This document shows positions 46,675-54,498 of a DNA stretch of 64,000 bases, piece by piece (within the stretch, counting starts at the first letter, position 1; each line of letters begins with the position of its first letter). The notes below the pieces were generated by a model. That model saw only the letters and a program-made list of their open reading frames with translations. It ran no database searches and was not told where the DNA came from. The DNA lies in the NCBI GenBank assembly GCA_002352205.1, contig DEHZ01000004.1:146802-210801 (forward strand). The letters are read 5' to 3'. A program made the position numbers and the translations under genes. This DNA comes from Flavobacterium sp. UBA2787. GTDB lineage: Bacteria; Bacteroidota; Bacteroidia; Flavobacteriales; Flavobacteriaceae.

Positions 46675-47373
46675 CTATTTTTTAATCTGTTGGAACATCC
46701 ATTCGTAAATTGCAGCGTTATTGTAAACTCTGGTCCAACTGTCGTGATTGGCGTCATCAAAAATTGTTAATTCTAAATCTTTTGAACAGCCTTTTAATTT
46801 TTTGTAAATGGTGATAGAATAATTTACATCCACTACATCATCTACTAACCCATGAAAAATTCGGGTTGGAATGTTTGCAATTTTGCAATTTTCAATCATC
46901 GGAACTCGATCTACAAAACCACAAATTGGGACTAAAGCGGCAAAAGTTTCAGGATGAGCAAAGGCTAAATTCCAAGCTCCCCAAGCTCCCATGCTTAATC
47001 CGGTGAGGTAAATTCGATTTGTATCAATCTGATTTTCTTTAACTATTTTTTGAATTAATTGATGTAAAGATTCTGACTCCCAATACTCATTTTCAGGACA
47101 TTGTGGAGCTAAAATAAAAGCATCAATTGAATTATTTTGAATGTACTTTAATGGTCCGTGTGATTTTACTTTTTCTAAATCAGTTCCTTTCTCGCCTGAA
47201 CCGTGTAAAAAAATAATAAGTGGTTTTTTCGACTTAACTTTTTCGGGTTTATGAAGAATGTATCCATATGAAACTTGCTTTTTAATTTCGGTAGAAAAGT
47301 TTCCTTTTAATTCTTGTGAAAAAAATTCAAAAGGAAAAAATACTAGTAAAATTAAAAGAAGTAGCTTTTTCAT
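46675..47373 (-). CDS. Exported alpha/beta-hydrolase (esterase or peptidase-like)
   Basis: The 232-residue protein has a signal peptide (MKKLLLLILLVFFPFEFFS). Its alpha/beta-hydrolase core carries PLIIFLHGSGEKG for the oxyanion hole, the nucleophile serine in YLTGLSMGAWGAWN, an aspartate in HGLVDDVV and a histidine in DDANHDSW. It resembles PHB depolymerase- or prolyl-oligopeptidase-like hydrolases of PULs. It lies between the GH144-like and GH3 genes with tiny gaps. It probably removes an acyl substituent from the glycan; this is inference. Confidence 0.88.
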   Translation of the reverse strand: MKKLLLLILLVFFPFEFFSQELKGNFSTEIKKQVSYGYILHKPEKVKSKKPLIIFLHGSGEKGTDLEKVKSHGPLKYIQNNSIDAFILAPQCPENEYWESESLHQLIQKIVKENQIDTNRIYLTGLSMGAWGAWNLAFAHPETFAALVPICGFVDRVPMIENCKIANIPTRIFHGLVDDVVDVNYSITIYKKLKGCSKDLELTIFDDANHDSWTRVYNNAAIYEWMFQQIKK

Positions 47374-47384
47374 ACGATAAAAAT

Positions 47385-48767
47385 TTAAAATCCGTGTTGA
47401 CTTGACGAAAATCCTAAGTTTTGAAGTCCAGTACGAACTTCAGGTGCTTGCATAAACAAATTCCATAAAAATCCGGTTCTATGGTTTTCAATCATAGGAA
47501 CAATCGTTCCTTGATCGATGGCAAGATAACGTTTTGTATACCAATTGTGATGAGGCGAAAATGCATCGTAAGGCCCGGCAACTCCAATCAAACGGTCTTT
47601 CCATTCCGGGTTTTCATAAAAGTATCGCAATGCTTTCATTGATTCTTCCGGTGTGTAGGGAAATGAAGATAAAGCAGCTGTTGGTGTAATCACTCCTCTG
47701 TCATTTCCGGGTTTATGGTCTGTATATCCAACTGTACCATTCGAATTTCGGGTATAACCAGCAGTTAATCCCCAACATTCATCGCTATAGCCATCAAAGT
47801 TCCCTGGATTTGCTACGCAGTAAGCATGCATAATTTTTGTATGGTTTTGAGTAAGTTCCCAATAATTAGCATATTGGTCCGTTAATCCGCGAGGATCTAA
47901 TCCTAAATAGGAATAGTGTGACCAAAACATAGGACCTACAATCGAAGCTCCGTTGTAATTAAATATTTTTGGAATACCATAATTTGAAGCCGAAGTCACA
48001 ATGTTTCCATTTCTTGCCCAAGCTTGATGATATGCTTCATTTGGAATTGGATGTGTTGGCGATGAAGCTCCCATAATGTAGGTAATCAAACATTCGTTGT
48101 AACCTTCTAATTTAAAATTCAATTGCCATTCGTAATCCGGAGACCAATGCCAATACATTGCATTTTCTCCTTTTGTGTACCAATCCCATTCAACACCTTT
48201 CCAAAGATCATCTGCTTTTTGAGCTAATGCTTGTTCTTCCTCTGAGCCATCTTTAAAATATTCGCGAATGCAAATTAAAGCTTGACACATAAAAGAAGTT
48301 TCCACAATATCTCCACCATTATCAATCGTTCCAAAAGGTATAGTATTTCCGTTTGCTCCGTTTATCCAATGGCTCCAAGCACCATGAAATCTATCTGCAT
48401 TTTCAAGAAAAGTCAATGCAGTTTGCAAACGTCCGACGGCTTCACCTCTAGTTACAAATCCTCTTTCAATCCCTACCAAAATAGTCATTAATCCAAAACC
48501 TGAACCACCAGTTGCTACTAAATTAGCATCTACATGAGACTCTTCCACGTGATAACGTTCGCGTGCTAATTTTGAATTCACTTCGGCATAATTCCAGAAA
48601 TATTTAAAAGCATCTCTTTGAGCTAAATCTAAAATTTCTTGATCAGTCATGGGAGGAACGAGTACAACATCATCTTCTTCAACAACCACGTCATCATTAT
48701 TTTTTGAACATGAGCATGAAATGATAAAAAATTGTAGTATAATTAAGATTCTAAGTAGATTATGCAT
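47385..48767 (-). CDS. GH144-like endo-beta-1,2-glucanase family lipoprotein
   Basis: The 460-residue lipoprotein has its cysteine near residue 18 (QFFIISCSCSKNND). The mature part is an alpha/alpha-barrel of the 'glucoamylase' PF10091 type: LDLAQRDAFKYFWNYAE, GGSGFGLMTILVGIERGF, GAWSHWINGANG, NGGDIVETSFMCQALI, SFPYTPEESMKALRYF. This family includes the GH144 endo-beta-1,2-glucanases of Chitinophaga and Bacteroides. It is not the GH15 glucoamylase family. It begins the enzyme block of the PUL, 11 bases before the esterase gene. GH144 together with GH3 supports a beta-1,2-glucan substrate but does not prove it. Confidence 0.87.
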   Translation of the reverse strand: MHNLLRILIILQFFIISCSCSKNNDDVVVEEDDVVLVPPMTDQEILDLAQRDAFKYFWNYAEVNSKLARERYHVEESHVDANLVATGGSGFGLMTILVGIERGFVTRGEAVGRLQTALTFLENADRFHGAWSHWINGANGNTIPFGTIDNGGDIVETSFMCQALICIREYFKDGSEEEQALAQKADDLWKGVEWDWYTKGENAMYWHWSPDYEWQLNFKLEGYNECLITYIMGASSPTHPIPNEAYHQAWARNGNIVTSASNYGIPKIFNYNGASIVGPMFWSHYSYLGLDPRGLTDQYANYWELTQNHTKIMHAYCVANPGNFDGYSDECWGLTAGYTRNSNGTVGYTDHKPGNDRGVITPTAALSSFPYTPEESMKALRYFYENPEWKDRLIGVAGPYDAFSPHHNWYTKRYLAIDQGTIVPMIENHRTGFLWNLFMQAPEVRTGLQNLGFSSSQHGF

Positions 48768-48800
48768 GGATTTGTGGTATTTAGTTGTAAAATGATTGAA

Positions 48801-48836
48801 AAAAAAACCTAACAGAATAAATCCTGTTAGGTTTTC
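48801..48836 (-). terminator. Hairpin between LamG and GH144-like genes
   Basis: AAACCTAACAG pairs with CTGTTAGGTTT around a short AT-rich loop, with a T tract on the minus strand. It divides the binding genes of the PUL from the enzyme genes. Confidence 0.78.
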
Positions 48837-48850
48837 CGAATGAAAACAAT

Positions 48851-49759
48851 TTATCTTCCTGCTTTTTCAAGCTCGTATAAAGCTCCAATTTCAGCTTGTG
48901 TTAATGTTTTATCATAAAATCTTACTTCGTCAACTTGACCTTTTAATGCTTTATTCCAAGCATCAACATTAGTTCCGGCCACTACAGTTTCTAAAGCTCC
49001 AATAACTGGTCTTGTAGGTGTAAAGTGATTCAACAAAAATGCATCTCCTCCATTTCTAACTTCCCAAGCAGAATTGGAAATTTTTACACCATTTACATAC
49101 AATCTATTTGTTGCAGAAGGACCATCATACACATATACAATATGTGCCCATTGACCTCCAATTTTGTTTGCATTCCAACTATGAGTTGCATCCATCCAAT
49201 CTTCTTGTTTCAATACATTTACTGCATCTCCACCGAAATCTGTTCCGTCTTCTTTTTTAATTCGGAAAATTCCTTTTAATTGGATTGAATCACTTGATGT
49301 TAATCCATGAGTTTCACCGATTAAATTTAAATTTCCAAAAGGTTCATTAGATCTAGTTAATGAAAAGATTGGAGAAATATGACTATCACTTTCTGGTGTT
49401 AATCTTGTATTAGTAATTTTAGCCCAACAGCTTATAGATGCACTTCCAGAAGTTGCACTCAAAGCCGCAATTGATGGATATGCTAAGTATCCTTCGTTAA
49501 AACTTGCGCCTTGTCCTTTAATTCCTGTAACGTAGGTTGTTGCTACAATAGAAGATGGTGCAGTACTAGAAATACTCTCAATTCCGTTTCCATCAAGAGG
49601 CCAATACGCTTTTAAGGCACTTGCTGCTACTTCATCTGCATTATTATAACCACCGATTGGCGGTAATGATGGACCTGAATCGTCATCTCCACAGGAAATA
49701 ATAGATGCTCCAATAAACAGCATCGCGATTGTTTTCATAGTTAATTTAATTGTTTTCAT
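48851..49759 (-). CDS. LamG-domain surface lipoprotein (glycan-binding candidate)
   Basis: The 302-residue lipoprotein has its cysteine in GASIISCGDDD. Either the ATG at 49759 or the one at 49738 gives a good signal peptide. The mature part is a concanavalin A/LamG-type sandwich (about residues 55-300), with ASISCWAKI, GQWAHIVYVYDGPS, NRLYVNGVKI and GQVDEVRFYDKTLTQAEI. No hydrolase residues are evident, so it is most likely a surface glycan-binding protein working beside SusD. It lies 44 bases downstream of susD. Confidence 0.85.
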   Translation of the reverse strand: MKTIKLTMKTIAMLFIGASIISCGDDDSGPSLPPIGGYNNADEVAASALKAYWPLDGNGIESISSTAPSSIVATTYVTGIKGQGASFNEGYLAYPSIAALSATSGSASISCWAKITNTRLTPESDSHISPIFSLTRSNEPFGNLNLIGETHGLTSSDSIQLKGIFRIKKEDGTDFGGDAVNVLKQEDWMDATHSWNANKIGGQWAHIVYVYDGPSATNRLYVNGVKISNSAWEVRNGGDAFLLNHFTPTRPVIGALETVVAGTNVDAWNKALKGQVDEVRFYDKTLTQAEIGALYELEKAGR

Positions 49760-49803
49760 AATAATAATTGTTTAAATGTTTAATATTAAAGGTTAATTTA
49801 TTT

Positions 49804-51261
49804 TTAATAACCGGGATTTTGAGTTAACAAACCTCCACTAGCAATAATTTGATCATTTGGAATTGGGAATAATTCGTGCGTCCCTATGATGAATGTTTTT
49901 CCATCTGCGGCCATAGCACTTGATGCTGTTCCTGTTCGAACGATATCAAACCAACGGTCGTGCTCCATTGCCATTTCCCAACGTCTTTCGTTTAAAATGG
50001 ATTCAAGTGTTACCGAGTCAACAGGATCTAAACCTGTTCTAAGTCTGATTTCATTGATTCTATCTTGAGCTTCGCTTGTCATTCCGATTTGAAAACCTGC
50101 TTCTGCTCGTATCAAAAGAATATCGCTGTATTTGAGAATTCTGAGATTTTTGGCTGTTTCACCTTTATCATCATTCCAAGATTCTGCTAAACTACTATGG
50201 TAGGCTTTGTAATTATACCTAGGATTATTCCACGTATTAGGGGCAACAAATCCATCCCATAACACCGACGGGACAAAAATTACTGTGGCCTCTTTTCTCA
50301 CATCTCCCGGCAAATAGGAATTTACTAGATTTACCGATGGAGTATTGAAACCCCAACCTAAATCGGGCGTTCCTCTTGGTCCTTGAACATTTGTATAATC
50401 ACGAATTCCTTTTGTTAATGTCGCTTGAACTTCAAAGATTGATTCAGACTGGTTTTCACCAATTTCTCGCCAAACATGTGCGTAATCAGCTAGCAAAGCA
50501 TATTGACCGGAAGTAATGACTTCACCTGACATATCATAGGATTCTTGCCATTTTTGTTGATATAAATAGGCTTTTGCTAATAAAGCTTGAGCAGCTCCTT
50601 TTGTAGCACGACCTAAATCATTGGGTGAATATTGTCCTCTTAGGGGAAGTTTTTCAATGGCATCAGCTAAATCCAACTCAATTTGAGCATAAACTTCTTG
50701 TTTTGATTTTCGAATAAATACAACTTGATTGATTGTTTCTGAATCATTGATGTCAATTTTTTCAACAATAATTGGTACTCCACCAAAACATCGGACTAAA
50801 TCGAAGTAAAACAAAGCTCTTAGAAATTTAACTTCTCCAATTAATCTATTTTTTAAGACCGGATCAATCGTCAATAATTCGAGATAATACAATGCGTTAT
50901 TTGCTCTGTAGATTCCGTCATATCGACCTCTCCAAACATCATTAAATGAAACATCTACAGCAGAAAAAGTTAGATTATCCATTTTATGTTTATCTGTTCC
51001 TGTGTCGGTAGGAGTTGAACCTTTATCAGCATCATCCGATGTAATACTGGTTATTCCAATCCAAGGAAATGAATACATATTGTAATCTAATAATTTATTA
51101 TAAACACCATTTACTAATTGAACAGCATTATCCGGATTATTCAAAAAATCAAATTCCGTTTGAGCATTATTAGGTTCTACATCTAAATCATCTTCACATG
51201 ATAAAACGAAGATTGAGATGAATAAAAGGCTTATTATATTGAATTTCATAGTGCGATTCAT
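49804..51261 (-). CDS. SusD/RagB-family nutrient-binding lipoprotein
   Basis: SusD-like proteins form the lid over the SusC channel and bind glycans. The 485-residue lipoprotein has its cysteine in ISIFVLSCEDD; a start at MKFNIISLL, four codons later, is also possible. TPR-like helices follow (GVYNKLLDYNMY, ALYYLELLTIDP, LIGEVKFLRALFYFDLVRCFGGVP), then the classical C-terminal SusD motifs: YSDILLIRAEAGFQIG, INEIRLRTGL and LNERRWEMAMEHDRWFDIVR. It starts 12 bases after susC. Confidence 0.96.
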   Translation of the reverse strand: MNRTMKFNIISLLFISIFVLSCEDDLDVEPNNAQTEFDFLNNPDNAVQLVNGVYNKLLDYNMYSFPWIGITSITSDDADKGSTPTDTGTDKHKMDNLTFSAVDVSFNDVWRGRYDGIYRANNALYYLELLTIDPVLKNRLIGEVKFLRALFYFDLVRCFGGVPIIVEKIDINDSETINQVVFIRKSKQEVYAQIELDLADAIEKLPLRGQYSPNDLGRATKGAAQALLAKAYLYQQKWQESYDMSGEVITSGQYALLADYAHVWREIGENQSESIFEVQATLTKGIRDYTNVQGPRGTPDLGWGFNTPSVNLVNSYLPGDVRKEATVIFVPSVLWDGFVAPNTWNNPRYNYKAYHSSLAESWNDDKGETAKNLRILKYSDILLIRAEAGFQIGMTSEAQDRINEIRLRTGLDPVDSVTLESILNERRWEMAMEHDRWFDIVRTGTASSAMAADGKTFIIGTHELFPIPNDQIIASGGLLTQNPGY

Positions 51262-51273
51262 GGTTATATTTTT

Positions 51274-54243
51274 TTAAAAACTAACATTAAGTCCTAATAA
51301 AAATGATTTATTGGTTGGATAAGCGTCTAATTCGATACCTGAATTACCTAAGGGATCGGCGTTATTTCCTCCCGCTAATTCAGGAGAATATCCAGTAAAT
51401 TTTGTGAAAATAAACGGGTTAATTGCCGTTACATAAAGACGAACTCTATCTATTTTTTCATAAAACTTTGGAAATGTATATCCAACTGTGATATTATTAA
51501 TTCTAAAGAAAGCTCCATCTTCAATATAATAGGTTGAAGAAATAGGGATGGTATTAAACGGAAGTGGATTTTCGGCATTTGGATTGGAAGGAGACCAGAA
51601 GTTTTCCAATACATCAAATTCTACATTTTCTCCTCCAAAACGTTGTGCTTTTTTACCGTTATACAATTTATTTCCACCAACTCCGTATGTATCAACTGAA
51701 AAATCAACATTTCTGTAATTACCGCCAAGGCTTAATCCGTAAGTATAAGTTGGTAAATAAGAACCTGCAACTACACGTTCATCGCTGTATGTAAAAGCTC
51801 CATCTCCATCAATACCTGTAACTTCATACACATAAAAGCTTCCTAAAGCTTCGCCAACTAACACTTGTTTTGTCCATTGACCGTTGTTAATACTTCCACC
51901 AATATAATCGGCAAAAAAAGCATTGCTGACACTAGTTAGTTCATTTTTGTTATAGGATATGTTTCCTGAAACCCAATATCTGAGGTTATCGTTTATACTA
52001 TCATCCCAACGTAGAGAAAACTCTACACCTTTATTACTAACATCCCCTGTGTTAACGGTTACTCGATCAGGAGAGAGAACAGTTGGTAATGTAACCGGAA
52101 GAATTACATTTTCTGATTTTCGATCATAAACATCCAAAGCACCGGATAATTTATTATTTAAAGTTTTAAAATCAAGACCAAAATCAATCTCTTTCATAGT
52201 TTCCCATGTTAAATTCGGATCTACTTGATAAGGTTGATTACTTCCCGGATAAATAGTCTGATCGGCTCCAAAAGCATAATTAAATCCTGCTGCAAATACC
52301 GGAATATTTAATGCGTTTAAAGTATTTCCATTTCCTACTTCACCATAACCACCTCTTAATTTCAAGTAATTCAAAATTTTTGAATTTTGCATAAAATTTT
52401 CATTAGAAATTACCCAACCTGCTGAAACTGCTGGAAAATTCCCCCATCTTTTAGAATCTTGAAAAGCACTAATTCCTTCTCTTCTAAGTGATGCTGTAAA
52501 AAGGTATTTACCGTCAAATTCATAATCTACTCTTCCAAAATAGGCCAATGATACTAAAGGAGTTTGTCGAAGATTTGAAACCACAGCACCTGGAGCCGTT
52601 TCTTCGTTATAAGATGAAAGATCTAACGACCAATAATTTGATTGTACGGGAACATTCCAACGTGTTCCATTTAAATTTTCGGATATATTGGATGTTGTTC
52701 TAGACATACCGGCTGTAACGGTCACTTCATGTTTGTCAAATACTTTTTGGTAGGTTAAAAAATTATCCCAATTCCAACGATAAGAATCTCCTCTACGTTG
52801 TTGTAAAATATTGATTGGAGCATTCGGTGAATAATCTTCAATTCCTAAAGTCGCATTTTGAGAAAGCCAAATTTCTCGACTTGGTGTAAAACTATATCCT
52901 TTAGACCAGTCAAAAGTGGCTCCAAAATTAGAGGTAAATTTTAATTCATCTAAAATTTTCAATTCGGCACCAACTGAACCAAAAAGAGTTAAATTTTTAT
53001 TTTTTTCATTGGTGTAGAAAAGTTGTGAAACTGGGTTCCCAACATTGTTAAAGCGGTCACTACCATTTATGTCAATGAGTCCAGTTTCCGGATTTCTTAA
53101 CGGTACTCCCCATCGACCGTTATCAAATCGAACCGGCACAATGGGTGATTGCTTATATGCATTAGTGAAAGCACTTAATGGTTTTGGTGTATTTCCAACA
53201 ATAGAAATATTAACTGCTTGCGAAATTTTTAATCGGTCATTTAAAAGTTTAAATTCATTTCTTGAGTTAATGTTTGTTCTTTCAAATTGAGTACCATTCA
53301 AAATTCCCTTTTCTTTATAATTCGTAGCTCCAAAATAATAGTTTGCATTTTCGCTACCACCTGAAACTGAAATATGATTACTCATTACTTCACCTGTATT
53401 GGTAATCTCATCTAACCAATTCGTATCATACGGTTGATCAAAATTAAAATATGAAGAAGAACCTTGAGCTGTATTGTTGTAATAGGCAAAACGATAAGAA
53501 TCAGACATTTCAACCTCTCTTTGAATAAATTTTTGTCCGTAATACGAATCAAAATTTACTTTCATCGTTCCTTTTTTACCTTTTTTTGTCGAAATAACAA
53601 CCACTCCATTTGATCCTTTTTGACCATAGATAGCTAAGGAAGAGGCATCTTTCAAAATATCCATTGTTTCAATTTCGTTAGGACTCAAGCCATTTAAACT
53701 GGATGCTTCTATACCATCTATAACATATAATGGATCTCTTCCTCCCAATAAAGTTCCTAGACCTCTAATTCGAATGGAAGGATTTGCACCAGGTTCATCA
53801 TTAGTAACAATATTAATCCCCGCAGCTCTACCTTGAATAGACTGAACAGCGGATTGAGCCGGCGTTTTAAGAATATCTGCAGATTTGATTTGTGAAACTG
53901 AACCAGTAATTGAACCTGCTTTTTTTGTTCCATAACCTACAACCACTACTTCATCCAGATTTTGATTTTTATCGTCTGCTAAGGCAACGACCATTCCTTG
54001 ACTTGCGGAAACTGTTTTCTTTTCAAAACTTAACATAGAGAATTGAATCTCGTCTCCCGGTGATGCTTTTACAGTAAAGTCACCATCGAAATTGGTTACT
54101 GTATTTTCTTGTGTTTCTAAAACTAATACAATTACATCAGGTAATGGCATTCCATTTGTATCTGTAACTTTACCCGAAATTTCCTGTGCTTGTAATAAGG
54201 ATTGAAAAGTTAATGCAACGAGTATAAAAATATACCTTGTCAT
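51274..54243 (-). CDS. SusC/RagA-family TonB-linked outer-membrane protein
   Basis: I chose the ATG at 54243 (MTRYIFILVALTFQSLLQAQ); 25 more codons are open upstream without a signal-like pattern. The 989-residue protein has a carboxypeptidase-D-like domain (about residues 25-100). A TonB-dependent plug follows (VVVVGYGTKKAGSITGSV), with the Bacteroidota signatures IRIRGLGTLLGGRDPLYVIDG and GSNGVVVISTKKGK. A 22-strand barrel ends LLGLNVSF. Together with SusD it imports oligosaccharides across the outer membrane, powered by TonB. It is the first PUL gene after the regulator, and its upstream region has repeated TTGATGT/ACATCAA heptamers. Confidence 0.96.
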   Translation of the reverse strand: MTRYIFILVALTFQSLLQAQEISGKVTDTNGMPLPDVIVLVLETQENTVTNFDGDFTVKASPGDEIQFSMLSFEKKTVSASQGMVVALADDKNQNLDEVVVVGYGTKKAGSITGSVSQIKSADILKTPAQSAVQSIQGRAAGINIVTNDEPGANPSIRIRGLGTLLGGRDPLYVIDGIEASSLNGLSPNEIETMDILKDASSLAIYGQKGSNGVVVISTKKGKKGTMKVNFDSYYGQKFIQREVEMSDSYRFAYYNNTAQGSSSYFNFDQPYDTNWLDEITNTGEVMSNHISVSGGSENANYYFGATNYKEKGILNGTQFERTNINSRNEFKLLNDRLKISQAVNISIVGNTPKPLSAFTNAYKQSPIVPVRFDNGRWGVPLRNPETGLIDINGSDRFNNVGNPVSQLFYTNEKNKNLTLFGSVGAELKILDELKFTSNFGATFDWSKGYSFTPSREIWLSQNATLGIEDYSPNAPINILQQRRGDSYRWNWDNFLTYQKVFDKHEVTVTAGMSRTTSNISENLNGTRWNVPVQSNYWSLDLSSYNEETAPGAVVSNLRQTPLVSLAYFGRVDYEFDGKYLFTASLRREGISAFQDSKRWGNFPAVSAGWVISNENFMQNSKILNYLKLRGGYGEVGNGNTLNALNIPVFAAGFNYAFGADQTIYPGSNQPYQVDPNLTWETMKEIDFGLDFKTLNNKLSGALDVYDRKSENVILPVTLPTVLSPDRVTVNTGDVSNKGVEFSLRWDDSINDNLRYWVSGNISYNKNELTSVSNAFFADYIGGSINNGQWTKQVLVGEALGSFYVYEVTGIDGDGAFTYSDERVVAGSYLPTYTYGLSLGGNYRNVDFSVDTYGVGGNKLYNGKKAQRFGGENVEFDVLENFWSPSNPNAENPLPFNTIPISSTYYIEDGAFFRINNITVGYTFPKFYEKIDRVRLYVTAINPFIFTKFTGYSPELAGGNNADPLGNSGIELDAYPTNKSFLLGLNVSF

Positions 54244-54327
54244 AATAGATGAAAGTTTATTTGTGTTAGTGTTGTAAAGATAGCAACTAAAACGTTGTAG
54301 TAACTTATAATATTTCACTACACTACT

Positions 54328-54453
54328 ACATCAAAACTTATTAAAAAATATATAAAATATTGATTTACAAATTTTTGTAATATTAAATTAATAACATCAA
54401 TACATCGTAAAAAAAGCAGTTTGATGTAGTTTTGATGTGTTAATTATCATCAA
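54328..54453. promoter_or_regulatory. Repeated TTGATGT/ACATCAA heptamers upstream of susC
   Basis: Exact ACATCAA copies start at 54328 and 54394, and exact TTGATGT copies start at 54421 and 54432. The last two lie 11 bases (about one helical turn) apart in direct orientation. Near copies start at 54402 (ACATCGT) and 54447 (TCATCAA). They lie 85-210 bases before the susC ATG, in the gap after the regulator gene, and are good candidates for its binding sites. Confidence 0.55.
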
Positions 54454-54498
54454 AAAATTAAATTAAATACTGAATAAAGAATAATTCTATCCTAACTT

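Noticed and set aside
47385-48767. GH15-type starch glucoamylase
   Set aside because: The motifs fit PF10091/GH144, and no other gene for alpha-glucan use lies in the locus.
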